Below, piece by piece: positions 1 through 8,198 of a stretch of DNA of 64,000 bases. Positions within the stretch are counted from its first letter, which is position 1; each line of letters starts with the position of its first letter. The stretch spans positions 62,001-126,000 of the forward strand of contig CAYNVQ010000001.1 in NCBI GenBank assembly GCA_964400735.1, read 5' to 3'. Origin of the DNA: CAYNVQ01 sp964400735 (lineage in GTDB: Bacteria; Acidobacteriota; Aminicenantia; Aminicenantales; Aminicenantaceae). The notes under the pieces were generated by a model. It saw nothing but the letters and a program-made list of their open reading frames with translations. It searched no databases and was not told the origin of the DNA. The translations under genes and the position numbers were made by a program.

Positions 1-175
1 GATAGACGAAAGATCCGCCGATAGAATCTTGCCAAAAGCTTAGAAGTCTTAGAATCTATCCAATAAAGGAATGGGGGCTGTCTTGTCACTCCCAAATGGT
101 AAAGATGGATTGGATTTCGTTGTTCCTGAACCCACAAAAGAGCAGAACAGGGTTTTGAGAAGGCTCCTAAGGTAG
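1..175 (+). pseudogene. Decayed transposase C-terminal tail (IS1634-like)
   Basis: A reading frame using codons at positions 2, 5, 8 and so on ends at a TAG at 173-175 and carries the tail motif PEPTKEQNRVLRRLL. An aromatic or acidic stretch followed by PEPT-x-EQ-x-x-(I/V)L is typical of C-termini of IS1634-type DDE transposases, from memory of that family. The same frame also holds DERSADRILPKA at 2-40, but in-frame stops at 41-43 and 50-52 break the link. The fragment is cut by the window edge, so this could also be the end of another gene with a frameshift. No terminal repeats are visible. From 176 to 234 I see nothing else. Confidence 0.35.
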
Positions 176-234
176 AAAAAAATCCTGAAATCGAAATAAG
201 CCTATATGCAAAAGCTAGATCAACCATCCTATTA

Positions 235-1578
235 TTACTCAGCTGAGGATTGACGACTCTTTTTCTTTGGGCGCTGAGAAAACGACCGCTTTTTTAGAAG
301 TCGGAACGAGGCTTCGACCAATACAGCTCCCCCTATTACAGCAAAAGTCCCCAAAAAAGCCGCATTCTGTGATAGGAACTGAAAGTAGAGGAGGGCAAGA
401 AAAAATACGCCTAAAAGAAAGATGTTGAATATCAAAACGGCCTTGTTCCCTCCAACACTCTTTCTGAGTCGGAAATGTGAAACAAGCACGAATATATATA
501 TTAAGGTAAAGATGGAACTGGTGATCGATGCAATCCCGTTCATGTTGAAAAACAAGGCGAACGCTGCGCTCAAGGCGGCTGTTATGTACAGCCCTTCGAC
601 TGACTTGAACCAGACCTTTCTTTCGAAAAAAACCGGCAGATTGCCGTCTTTCGCCAGGGAATAAGATATGTTGGCTCCGCCATACAGGGTGGCGTTCAAT
701 GCCGAAGAAATGGAAAAAAGGGCGCCTATCGAGATGAGCAAAAAGCCGAACTGCCCTAAAAACGGTTGGGCGGCGATGGCCAGAGCATTTTCCTTGGCTT
801 TTACTAACTCGGCCTGAGAGAGATTCCCCACCGCAGACACAGAGATGGTTATGTAGATAAAGAGGACTATGGCAATGCTGATATAAATAGCCCGGGGGAT
901 ATTTTTAGATGCGTTTCTGATGTTTTCCGAGGCATTTGTGATGAGCCCGAAGCCCATGTAGGACAAGAAAAAAACGACGGATGCATGGAGCATACCTTTG
1001 AGATGCGGAGAGTCGAATCGAGGTTGGATGTAGGATGGCCTTATTCTTGATATGCCGAGCGAAATAAACACCACCAATACGGAGAGCTTGGCTAGAACAA
1101 TATAAAATTCAGTTCTGCCTATCGCTTTAGAGCCGAAAAAATTGAGAACCGTGAAAAAGACAATGATGAGGACTTCCAAAACGGCCATATTTGTAGAAGA
1201 AACATTGATTTTCAAAAGCGGAAGAAAATATCCGGCGAAGCCTTTTGCGAACATGGCTATGGACACGACATAGGTTAACCACATCAACACACTCAATGAA
1301 CCGGTAACCACGCCGTCGCCTATCCCTTCTATAATAAAGGCTATCGGGCCTGAATTGGAAATGATCTTGGTGCCCAGCTTTGCATAAGAGTAAGCGACGA
1401 TAAGAGCGTAAAAACCAGAAAGCAAAAAGGCTTCCGGCAGGTTTTGTCCTGCAATTTCAGCTCCTACGCCGAAAATGGAAAAAATGCTTGCCCCGATCAT
1501 AGTCCCCACGGCCATAGAAACGGCTTGCCAAAGTCCCATTGTTGCGTTATGAGGTTTCTTTTCTGCGGGTGTCCTCAA
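235..1578 (-). CDS. APC-superfamily amino acid permease
   Basis: A 447-residue polytopic inner-membrane protein with about 12 hydrophobic segments. The N-terminal MAVGTMIGASIFSIFGVG is the glycine-rich first helix motif of the amino acid-polyamine-organocation superfamily (GxxIGxGIF type), so it probably imports amino acids by proton or cation coupling. Substrate cannot be read. The start is a TTG at 1576-1578 with a weak AGG upstream; the next ATG (1539) has no better site. It lies 44 bp downstream of a short Usp gene on the same strand, so the two are probably cotranscribed. A paralogue with the same architecture is at 11562-12881, also near a Usp gene. The last ~20 residues are strongly basic (KKRSFSQRPKKKSRQ). 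Confidence 0.88.
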   Translation of the reverse strand: MRTPAEKKPHNATMGLWQAVSMAVGTMIGASIFSIFGVGAEIAGQNLPEAFLLSGFYALIVAYSYAKLGTKIISNSGPIAFIIEGIGDGVVTGSLSVLMWLTYVVSIAMFAKGFAGYFLPLLKINVSSTNMAVLEVLIIVFFTVLNFFGSKAIGRTEFYIVLAKLSVLVVFISLGISRIRPSYIQPRFDSPHLKGMLHASVVFFLSYMGFGLITNASENIRNASKNIPRAIYISIAIVLFIYITISVSAVGNLSQAELVKAKENALAIAAQPFLGQFGFLLISIGALFSISSALNATLYGGANISYSLAKDGNLPVFFERKVWFKSVEGLYITAALSAAFALFFNMNGIASITSSIFTLIYIFVLVSHFRLRKSVGGNKAVLIFNIFLLGVFFLALLYFQFLSQNAAFLGTFAVIGGAVLVEASFRLLKKRSFSQRPKKKSRQSSAE

Positions 1579-1622
1579 TTTGAACCTATCTTTTGAAAGG
1601 GATCATTATGCGTGATTTAACT

Positions 1623-1883
1623 TCAGCCGACAATGGTCACAGCCATTCCTTGAATAGAGTGAGAAATCTCAGAGGCTATACTCTCTAATACTATTACTAT
1701 GCTCTTGGCTGTCCCTAATACACCTTTGCTAAGGACTACCATGGAGTATGTTCCTTCGCAGGCTTCTTCTACTATTTCTTCTGCAATATCTGTGCAAGCA
1801 GGTTCGGAGACTGCGACAATCGCTTTGCTGGCTATGCTGGCCGTCTCTGACTCGTCTAAAGCAATCAATATTTTCGGTGTCAT
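1623..1883 (-). CDS. Shortened universal stress protein (UspA-like)
   Basis: An 86-residue protein that opens with the Usp first strand (MTPKILIALDESE) and ends with the Usp last part (VVLSKGVLGTAKS ... AVTIVG), but the ~60 residues that normally lie between them are missing; family members are usually 140-160 residues. The nucleotide-binding signature G-x2-G-x9-G-(S/T) is partly kept (GVLG then ES, Gly replaced by Glu). The ATG at 1881-1883 is chosen because AAGGAAG lies 7 bases upstream; a longer frame to 1925 lacks such a site. It precedes the permease at 235-1578 and has a sigma-54-type promoter about 70 bases upstream. Either an internally deleted Usp that still folds, or a decaying gene; the frame is intact. 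Confidence 0.7.
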   Translation of the reverse strand: MTPKILIALDESETASIASKAIVAVSEPACTDIAEEIVEEACEGTYSMVVLSKGVLGTAKSIVIVLESIASEISHSIQGMAVTIVG

Positions 1884-1965
1884 GAATGCTTCCTTATTTA
1901 TAATTAAGGTTGATTGAGATTTCACTCAATCAACAACCTTACTGCTTTGTTGTCCTTGGAACAGA

Positions 1966-1983
1966 TTGCAATTCTCATGCCAT
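1966..1983 (-). promoter_or_regulatory. Sigma-54 (-24/-12) promoter for usp-permease
   Basis: Read on the minus strand the site is ATGGCATGAGAATTGCAA: TGGCAT at -24, TTGCA at -12, and the invariant GG and GC separated by exactly 10 bases. This is one mismatch or so from the classical TGGCACG-N4-TTGCW consensus. It would start transcription near 1955, about 70 bases before the short Usp gene. A bacterial enhancer-binding protein would be needed; none is encoded in the window. Confidence 0.7.
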
Positions 1984-2095
1984 CTGCCATGATAAGGACA
2001 TATTGCGTTCCGACAAAAAGTTTGTTGAGACTAATCACAGTTCAATTAGATAAATAAAATATTGGTTTTTTGTTTCTCTAAATGTCTTTGAAAAA

Positions 2096-2112
2096 TTGGC
2101 ATGGTTATTGTT
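2096..2112 (+). promoter_or_regulatory. Near-consensus sigma-54-type site before the DedA remnant
   Basis: TTGGCATGGTTATTGTT has a good -24 element and TTGT in place of TTGC at -12, with the 10-base spacing kept. It points toward the DedA fragment at 2209 and may be the surviving promoter of that lost gene. The -12 mismatch lowers confidence. Confidence 0.4.
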
Positions 2113-2208
2113 GTCTTCTGAGTCGAGTTAGGCCTGGATTGATAATAAATAAGGAGTGCAATATCCTCTTTTACTTGGAACTTCAAAATTTTCTAAGCCA
2201 CGATAATT

Positions 2209-2397
2209 ATGGGAAATAAAATAATAGTCTTTCTGATCGCCCATGTTCATCCCTATGGATATAGCTTTCTTTTGTTGATCACTACCATGGAAACATCTGT
2301 CTTTCTGGGCCTGTTTGTTCCAGGTGATACTGTGGCCATCCTTATCGGTTTTTTTGCTTCCCGGGAGATAATGAAGCTCCATGCCCCCGACTTTTGA
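2209..2397 (+). pseudogene. DedA-family N-terminal fragment
   Basis: A 62-codon frame encodes YGYSFLLLITTMETSVFLG followed by LFVPGDTVAILIGFFAS, closely matching the N-terminal part of DedA/SNARE-associated membrane proteins (YGY...LLxxxExSxxxGLxxPGExxLxxAGxLA; these proteins help recycle undecaprenyl-phosphate and similar lipids). The family is normally ~200 residues with a GDxxGYxxGR motif; here the frame stops after 62 codons and no continuation is found in any frame downstream. It is therefore a truncated relic. No clear ribosome-binding site precedes the ATG. From 2398 to 2612 I recognise nothing. Confidence 0.55.
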
Positions 2398-2612
2398 TTT
2401 GGACTCTGCTCCCCTCGACTTCTGGAATGATGCTTGTTGCCTCGTTTTTTGAATATTATTAAAGACTTCTGTGATTCTTAAAACAAATTCCTGCAACGCA
2501 GGAAACCGTCCTGTAAAGAGGGACTAAAAATTGAGTTTTATTCAGCCTTGTCTTCGTCTGGAAAGGCAATTTAAAAGAGACGAGAATTGTTCTTCATCCG
2601 AGGAAGTGCAGA

Positions 2613-2629
2613 TTGGCACGAATCTTGAC
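2613..2629 (+). promoter_or_regulatory. Sigma-54-type promoter for the peptidase/barrel gene
   Basis: TTGGCACGAATCTTGAC matches the -24 element perfectly (TTGGCACG) and has TTGA instead of TTGC at -12, with correct spacing. It would start transcription near 2640, about 70 bases before the ATG at 2709. The single departure is in the usually invariant GC, so activity needs testing. Confidence 0.5.
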
Positions 2630-2708
2630 GTTATTGAATTCGATATGAAACAAGCATCATCATTTTACACCTAATACTCGCTCGGGTGAAACGAAAATGG
2701 AGGTTATC

Positions 2709-5700
2709 ATGAATTCAGGCCACCGGATAAAGTGGATCTTTGTATTGGTTCTGTTTTTTTGCGGTATTTCTTCGGAAATGCTCCATGCGCAGTATTTCGG
2801 ACGGAACAAAGTCCAGTTCGAAACATTCGATTTTAAAGTCGCTTCCACCGAACATTTCGACATCTATTTCTACCCCAGCGAGGAAAAGGCAGCCCTGCAA
2901 GCGGCACGATTGGCGGAGAGGTGGTACGCCCGTCTTTCGAGAATCCTGAGTCACGATCTCAAAGGACGGCAGATCCTTATCCTGTATTCGAGTTCGCCCC
3001 ACTTCCAACAGACAACGGCCATCCCGGGCATAATCGGAGAGGGGGTTGGAGGAGTAACCGAGCCGCTGAAAAGAAGGATCGTTCTGCCCTTGGCAGCATC
3101 TCTGGCGGACACGGATCATGTCATAGGACACGAGCTGGTCCACGCCTTCCAGTACGATATCACGTCGCAATCCCATTCGAGCTATGCCATGGGAGCCCCC
3201 TCGGCCTTGCGCATCCCTTTATGGTTCATCGAAGGCATGGCCGAATACCTCTCCAGGGGGCCGGCGGATCCATTGACTTCGATGTGGATGCGGGATATTA
3301 CTGAACGAAAGAAGATCCCTCAGTTCAGTCGTCTGGATAATTCACGATATTTTCCCTACCGGTACGGACAGGCTGTCTGGGCCTATTTAACCGGCTTGAA
3401 GGGAGATGAGGCAGTGGGCACGATTTTGAAAAGTGTGAGCAAGACAGGTGACTACAAGGCGGTGATTGAAAAGTACATGAAGGAACCATTCAAGAAGCTC
3501 TCCGAGGGCTGGAAAGAATCCATGGAAAGGGCTTATCTTCCGTTGGCTCGCGAGACGATTTCTCCGGGTAGTATAAGCCATCTGTTGATCAAGAGTTCGG
3601 AAATGAACACACTGAATGTTTCACCTTCGCTCAGTCCTGACGGAAAGCAGATCGTTTTTCTTTCTACTCGAGACCTTTTTTCGGTGGAAATGTATCTGGC
3701 CGATGCCCAAACCGGAAAGATAAAAAGGAGGCTGACAAAGACAGATATCAATCCTCATTTCGAGAGTCTCGAATTCATCAAGTCTTCGGGTTCTTGGGAC
3801 TCGGCAGGGAAAAAATTCGCTTTTTCAGCCATAACCAAAGGGCAACCTGTTTTGACGATTCTCGACGTGGATAAGGATAAGATTTTAAAAGAAGTCAAAC
3901 TGGCTGACCTGGGGGAGATTTTGAATCCCACTTGGTCATCGGACGACCGGTTTATCGCGTTTTCGGCCCAGGCAGGGGGATTTACTGACCTCTATCTCTA
4001 CGATTTGACATCAGATCAGATGAAGAAACTGACCGATGACCCCTATGCCGACCTCATGCCGGCTTGGTCTCCGGATGGGCGGTTTATCGCCTTTGCCACC
4101 GAGCGTTTTTCCACCGATATGAGCACGCTGAATATCGGAAATTTTGATATCGGCCTGATGGAGGTGAAGACGGGCGATGTCCAGAAGGTTTCCGGTTTCA
4201 GCGGTGCAAAAAACATCGATCCTCAATGGTCCGCAGACGGAAAGAGCCTGTATTTTGTCTCAGATCAAAACGGCATCAACGACATCTATAGAAAAGATTT
4301 ATCCAGCCAGGAGATTTTTCAGGTCACCAAGTTCTACACCGGCGTCAGCGGCATTACGCAGACATCTCCAGCCATTTCGGCTTCTCGAAAATCCGATCAG
4401 CTTGCATACTGTTTATATGAGGATGATGGATATGATATCTATATCGTGGATTCTACGAGCGATATGGCAGGGAATCCATCCATAAGCGAATTCAGCGGGG
4501 AAAATCCGGACATACTTCCCCCCAGAAAATCGGATTCGGGGGAAGTGGCAGCTCTTCAACAGAATCCTCTTTTCGGGCTTCCCAGTGAAACCACTTTTCC
4601 GGTTCATCCCTATAAGCCGCACCTAAAATTGGATTATATCGCCCCTCCACAATTCGCAGTCGGTGTGGACCCTTTCGGAACCTATGCGGGAGGTGGGGTG
4701 GCCTTTTTTTTCAGCGATATTCTCGGCTACGAGAGTTTGAGCACCATGCTCCAGGTCAGCTCACGGCTGAAAGACACGGCGGCGCTGGTCGCCTATCAAT
4801 TCAGTAAATACCGCTGGAATTGGGCCATAGCCGCCCAGCGTTATCCTTATGTAACCGGCGCCTTTGCTTCGTATATCGGAAGCTCAGGTGGAATTCCCGT
4901 AGATGTAGAAGAAGAATACCTTCAGAGGCAGATTTTCTATGAGGTGATGGGGATCACCCATTATCCTTTCAGTCAGGTGAAAAGGTTAGAGTTTTCCCTC
5001 GGATACCAGTACATCGACTTCTCGCAGGAGATCGACACCAGGATTTACTCGCTTATCGATGGAACGCTCCTGTCCCGTGATTCTCAGAACCTTCCGGCTC
5101 CCGATAGCCTGCATTTCGGGTCGGCCAGCGCGGCTCTGGTTTATGACAGCTCTTTCTTCGGTGCGGCCAGCCCGATTCTGGGCCAGAGATATCGATTCGA
5201 GGTTTCTCCTAATGGGGGAAGTTTTTTCTATTACGCCGTGATGGCCGATTTTCGCCGTTACTTCATGCCCGTGCGGCCCTTTACGCTGGCTGTCCGGGTT
5301 ATGCATTACGGGCGCTACGGATCGGGGGCCGAAGACCCCCGGTTCTATCCTCTTTTTATCGGATACCAGGACCTGGTCCGCGGGTACAACACGGGTTCCT
5401 TCAGCTCAAGTGAATTCAGCAATGGGGGCAGCGATATATTCGACCGTCTTTTCGGCAGCAAGTTGATCGTAGCCAACGCCGAGATCCGTTTTCCGCTTTT
5501 CCAGGTCTTAGGCATCGGAAAGGGATACTACGGGATCCTTCCTGTGGAATTTCTCGCCTTTTTTGACGGTGGATTGGCCTGGGACAGTGAGAATAAAGCC
5601 TGGTTTCTGAGAGGAGGAGACCGCAAGCCCGTCTTCAGCACTGGTGTCGGCCTACGCATGAATGTCTTCGGTTACGTCGTTCTCGGAGTCGATTTTGTTC

Positions 5701-5762
5701 ATCCCTTCAACCGCCCGAACAAAGGCTGGTATTTTCAGTTCACATTCGTACCTGGTTTTTAA
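2709..5762 (+). CDS. Predicted outer-membrane metallopeptidase: peptidase_MA + TolB-like propeller + Omp85-type barrel
   Basis: A 1017-residue secreted protein. After a signal peptide (ending ...SSEMLHA) comes a gluzincin-like domain with HELVH (H141, E142, H145) and, about 30 residues on, LWFIEGMAEY, which supplies the third zinc ligand. Residues ~270-600 hold TolB/WD40-like propeller blades (repeated SPDG, WSPDGRFIAF, WSADGKSLYF). The last ~350 residues resemble a bacterial surface antigen (D15/BamA) barrel, with RYRFEVSP, LFIGYQDLVRGY and a C-terminal aromatic (VPGF). The start at 2709 is preferred over 2697 because TGGAGG lies 5 bases upstream. Inferred role: surface or periplasmic proteolysis, or handling of outer-membrane proteins. 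A similar layout occurs in proteins annotated as 'TolB-like/BamA family'; none is biochemically defined that I know of. Stands alone, preceded by a sigma-54-like site. Confidence 0.75.
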   Translation: MNSGHRIKWIFVLVLFFCGISSEMLHAQYFGRNKVQFETFDFKVASTEHFDIYFYPSEEKAALQAARLAERWYARLSRILSHDLKGRQILILYSSSPHFQQTTAIPGIIGEGVGGVTEPLKRRIVLPLAASLADTDHVIGHELVHAFQYDITSQSHSSYAMGAPSALRIPLWFIEGMAEYLSRGPADPLTSMWMRDITERKKIPQFSRLDNSRYFPYRYGQAVWAYLTGLKGDEAVGTILKSVSKTGDYKAVIEKYMKEPFKKLSEGWKESMERAYLPLARETISPGSISHLLIKSSEMNTLNVSPSLSPDGKQIVFLSTRDLFSVEMYLADAQTGKIKRRLTKTDINPHFESLEFIKSSGSWDSAGKKFAFSAITKGQPVLTILDVDKDKILKEVKLADLGEILNPTWSSDDRFIAFSAQAGGFTDLYLYDLTSDQMKKLTDDPYADLMPAWSPDGRFIAFATERFSTDMSTLNIGNFDIGLMEVKTGDVQKVSGFSGAKNIDPQWSADGKSLYFVSDQNGINDIYRKDLSSQEIFQVTKFYTGVSGITQTSPAISASRKSDQLAYCLYEDDGYDIYIVDSTSDMAGNPSISEFSGENPDILPPRKSDSGEVAALQQNPLFGLPSETTFPVHPYKPHLKLDYIAPPQFAVGVDPFGTYAGGGVAFFFSDILGYESLSTMLQVSSRLKDTAALVAYQFSKYRWNWAIAAQRYPYVTGAFASYIGSSGGIPVDVEEEYLQRQIFYEVMGITHYPFSQVKRLEFSLGYQYIDFSQEIDTRIYSLIDGTLLSRDSQNLPAPDSLHFGSASAALVYDSSFFGAASPILGQRYRFEVSPNGGSFFYYAVMADFRRYFMPVRPFTLAVRVMHYGRYGSGAEDPRFYPLFIGYQDLVRGYNTGSFSSSEFSNGGSDIFDRLFGSKLIVANAEIRFPLFQVLGIGKGYYGILPVEFLAFFDGGLAWDSENKAWFLRGGDRKPVFSTGVGLRMNVFGYVVLGVDFVHPFNRPNKGWYFQFTFVPGF

Positions 5763-5949
5763 ATGGCCCGGATAAGATGGCAATATGGATAATAAATAAG
5801 GAAACTCAACCCTGTTTCGCCTCCAGATTTGTCCCACAAAACAGGATTTTGTCTCAAAATGCAGGACATGAATGAGGAAAATTGTTATGAAAGTATGCGA
5901 TTCTTTCACGCTTTACTGGGAAGAAGTCGAGGGAGCGGTGAAAAAGTTC

Positions 5950-5966
5950 TTGGCACATTTTTTGCC
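5950..5966 (+). promoter_or_regulatory. Sigma-54 promoter for htrA
   Basis: TTGGCACATTTTTTGCC has TTGGCAC at -24, TTGC at -12 and GG-N10-GC spacing. It is the best sigma-54 match in the window. Transcription would start near 5977, 83 bases before the htrA ATG. The rest of 5763-6059 holds only short frames without supporting signals. Confidence 0.75.
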
Positions 5967-6059
5967 TCTAATTTGGAAGAAATAAACATGAAAATGAGAA
6001 ATTTGAAATGATGGAAGATTCAAGCGTCCAACATTATTATCTTTTAAGGAGGTTTTCAG

Positions 6060-7577
6060 ATGTTTAAGAAAATGAGAGGTATTGGAATTGGAATTATCGC
6101 ACTCATTTTTGTCTTCGCTGTTTTTTATGTCGTCGCTTTAGACGGGAAGACCACTCCCGAGGGGACGAAAACGGCACCTGAGGAAAGTCATGCCGCATCA
6201 CTCCAGGGACCTCAATCGCGGGCTCTTGTAGAACAAATAAGCGAGGCATTTGAACAGGCCTCATCTAAGGTGAGTCCGGCGATCGTGTCGATTTTTGCCG
6301 AGCAGGTGGTCGAAGTCCAGAATCCCTTCGGAATGCCAGATGATGCATTCAAGGATTTTTTCGGCGGGGACTTTTTCAGGCGCTTCTTCGGCGCACCAGA
6401 GCCGCAGGAACAAAAACGAACCGTACGTAGTTTGGGCTCAGGAGTGATCGTGTCCAGAGATGGATATATTTTGACCAATAATCACGTGGTAGAGAAAGCC
6501 GAGAAACTTTCGGTTGTGGTCGGAGACAAAAAAACGTATTCAGCCAAGATAATCGGAACGGATCCGCCGACCGACGTGGCCGTGATCAAAATAGAAGGTA
6601 AAAACTTGCCTGTAGCCTCCCTGGGCAATTCGGACGGCGTAAAGATCGGCCAATGGGTGATCGCAGTGGGAAATCCTTTCCAGTTGATGCATACTGTCAC
6701 CGCGGGCATCATCAGCGCAAAAGGCCGGTCCTCGGTAGGTCTGGCCGACTACGAGGATTTCATCCAAACAGATGCTTCCATCAATCCAGGTAATAGCGGA
6801 GGGGCATTGGCAGACCTCGAAGGGAATGTCATTGGGATCAATACGGCCATAACCAGTCCTTCCGGCGGAAATATCGGCATAGGATTCGCTATCCCGATCA
6901 ATATGGCTAGACAGGTTATGTCAACGCTTATGTCGGAGGGAAAGATTTCCAGGGGTTATCTGGCCATCTATCCTCAAGACATCAATGAGGACCTGGCCAA
7001 GGCTCTGAAATTGAAAAGCACCGAGGGCTCTCTTGTGGCGGATGTCACTCCAGATGGGCCTGCTGATAAGGCCGGGATTAAACGGGGAGATGTGATTGTG
7101 GAGTTCGATGGGAAAAAAGTGGAAAATAGCATTCAGCTCCGCAACCTAGTAGCTCAAGTCTCTCCAGGAAAAACTGTCGAAGTGGTGCTAATCCGAAACG
7201 GCAATGAGATGAAGTTAGACGTTCGTCTGGGAGAAAGGCCGAAAGGGCCGGAAAGCGAATCTCCTGCGCAAGGACAGCCCGAAGAACAAACGAGCCGGAA
7301 ACTCGGAATGAGCATCCAGACCCTAACCCCCGACTTAGCGGATCAGCTAGGGTATGAAAATGTCAAGGGCGTGGTTGTCACTGATGTGGCGGCGGGAAGC
7401 CCGGCTGATGAAGCCGGTCTGCAAAGGGGAGACTTAATTCAGGAAGTCAATCGAAAGGCAGTCCAAACAGCACAGGACTTTGAGGATCAACTGAAAGGTT
7501 CTAAGAGTGGCGATGTCGTTGCTTTGCTCGTTAGACGCGGAGCAAATACATTTTTTGTTGCCGTTAATGTGCAGTAA
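6060..7577 (+). CDS. htrA: HtrA/DegP-type periplasmic serine protease (Do)
   Basis: A 505-residue trypsin-fold protease with an N-terminal membrane anchor or signal (residues 6-27). The catalytic triad is visible: H142 in TNNHVV, D172 in PPTDVAVIK, S246 in GNSGGAL. Two PDZ domains follow (~300-385 and ~415-505), as in DegP/DegQ. It degrades or refolds misfolded envelope proteins. AAGGAGG precedes the ATG. The stretch between the anchor and H142 contains a Phe-rich loop (DAFKDFFGGDFFRRFFG) corresponding to the LA loop of DegP. A lipoprotein gene follows 57 bases downstream and is likely cotranscribed. A perfect sigma-54 promoter lies upstream, an unusual control for htrA, which is often sigma-E or two-component regulated. 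Confidence 0.95.
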   Translation: MFKKMRGIGIGIIALIFVFAVFYVVALDGKTTPEGTKTAPEESHAASLQGPQSRALVEQISEAFEQASSKVSPAIVSIFAEQVVEVQNPFGMPDDAFKDFFGGDFFRRFFGAPEPQEQKRTVRSLGSGVIVSRDGYILTNNHVVEKAEKLSVVVGDKKTYSAKIIGTDPPTDVAVIKIEGKNLPVASLGNSDGVKIGQWVIAVGNPFQLMHTVTAGIISAKGRSSVGLADYEDFIQTDASINPGNSGGALADLEGNVIGINTAITSPSGGNIGIGFAIPINMARQVMSTLMSEGKISRGYLAIYPQDINEDLAKALKLKSTEGSLVADVTPDGPADKAGIKRGDVIVEFDGKKVENSIQLRNLVAQVSPGKTVEVVLIRNGNEMKLDVRLGERPKGPESESPAQGQPEEQTSRKLGMSIQTLTPDLADQLGYENVKGVVVTDVAAGSPADEAGLQRGDLIQEVNRKAVQTAQDFEDQLKGSKSGDVVALLVRRGANTFFVAVNVQ

Positions 7578-7634
7578 AATATTGTCCGATGAACTGCTCA
7601 CATGTAAATTTTCAGAAAAATGGAGGAAAATATC

Positions 7635-8120
7635 ATGAAGAAAAATGAGAAATTATTTGGCTTAATTTTTTCTTTAGTTTTAGGTTTTCTTTTAATCGCT
7701 TTCCTTGGAGCCTGCAAATCCGAAGAAAAAATGGAAGAGAAAAGCGAAATGACAATCATCAGCAAAGACATGCTCATCCCTGTTTTCGGCGAAGGCGAAG
7801 GCTCGACATCAGGGATTTTGGATGTGAGTCAGGAACCCGATGAATTGAAAATTTCTTATTATTTTTTCACTGAGGATATGAGCCGTTTTGACGAGGAGAT
7901 TGAGGGTGTCCTGGCTCCAAAGATTCAGGAATTATACAGGACTATTCCTGAATTGGACCGCGTCGCTTTCACCATCTATGTCCCGGCATTGGGTGAAACT
8001 CCTCAAAAGCCTTATGTCTCTTTTGCAGTCACGCGCAAGCTGGTCGAAGAAACGGATTGGGATAATTTATTGGAGCTGGAATTCTTCGATGTCGTCGAGG
8101 ATGTCAAGTATTATGAGTGA
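7635..8120 (+). CDS. Predicted lipoprotein of unknown function
   Basis: A 161-residue protein starting MKKNEKLFGL with a lipobox-like LGAC around residue 28, so it is probably lipidated and anchored in a membrane. The mature part is acidic (EEKMEEKSEM) and has no domain I recognise; it contains alternating strand/helix patterns and no cysteines after the lipobox. The start is set by AATGGAGG upstream; a longer frame from 7620 begins inside that site. It follows htrA by 57 bases on the same strand, suggesting a link to envelope stress, but this is context only. Confidence 0.7.
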   Translation: MKKNEKLFGLIFSLVLGFLLIAFLGACKSEEKMEEKSEMTIISKDMLIPVFGEGEGSTSGILDVSQEPDELKISYYFFTEDMSRFDEEIEGVLAPKIQELYRTIPELDRVAFTIYVPALGETPQKPYVSFAVTRKLVEETDWDNLLELEFFDVVEDVKYYE

Positions 8121-8198
8121 TTTTTTTGCTTTCTGAAGACCGGTCATTCTGGACCGAATTTTCTGCGTGTGATGGACTCTGTCGATTGAGCGTAAAAT

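Noticed and set aside
2128..2496. 122-codon minus-strand frame
   Set aside because: It lies antisense to the DedA remnant, has no recognisable domain and no ribosome site; the plus-strand DedA similarity explains the open frame better.
2398..2530. Continuation of DedA in another frame
   Set aside because: All three plus-strand frames were read and none shows the GDxxGY region or membrane helices.
5829..6011. 60-codon plus-strand frame upstream of htrA
   Set aside because: It spans the sigma-54 promoter and has no ribosome site or coding pattern.
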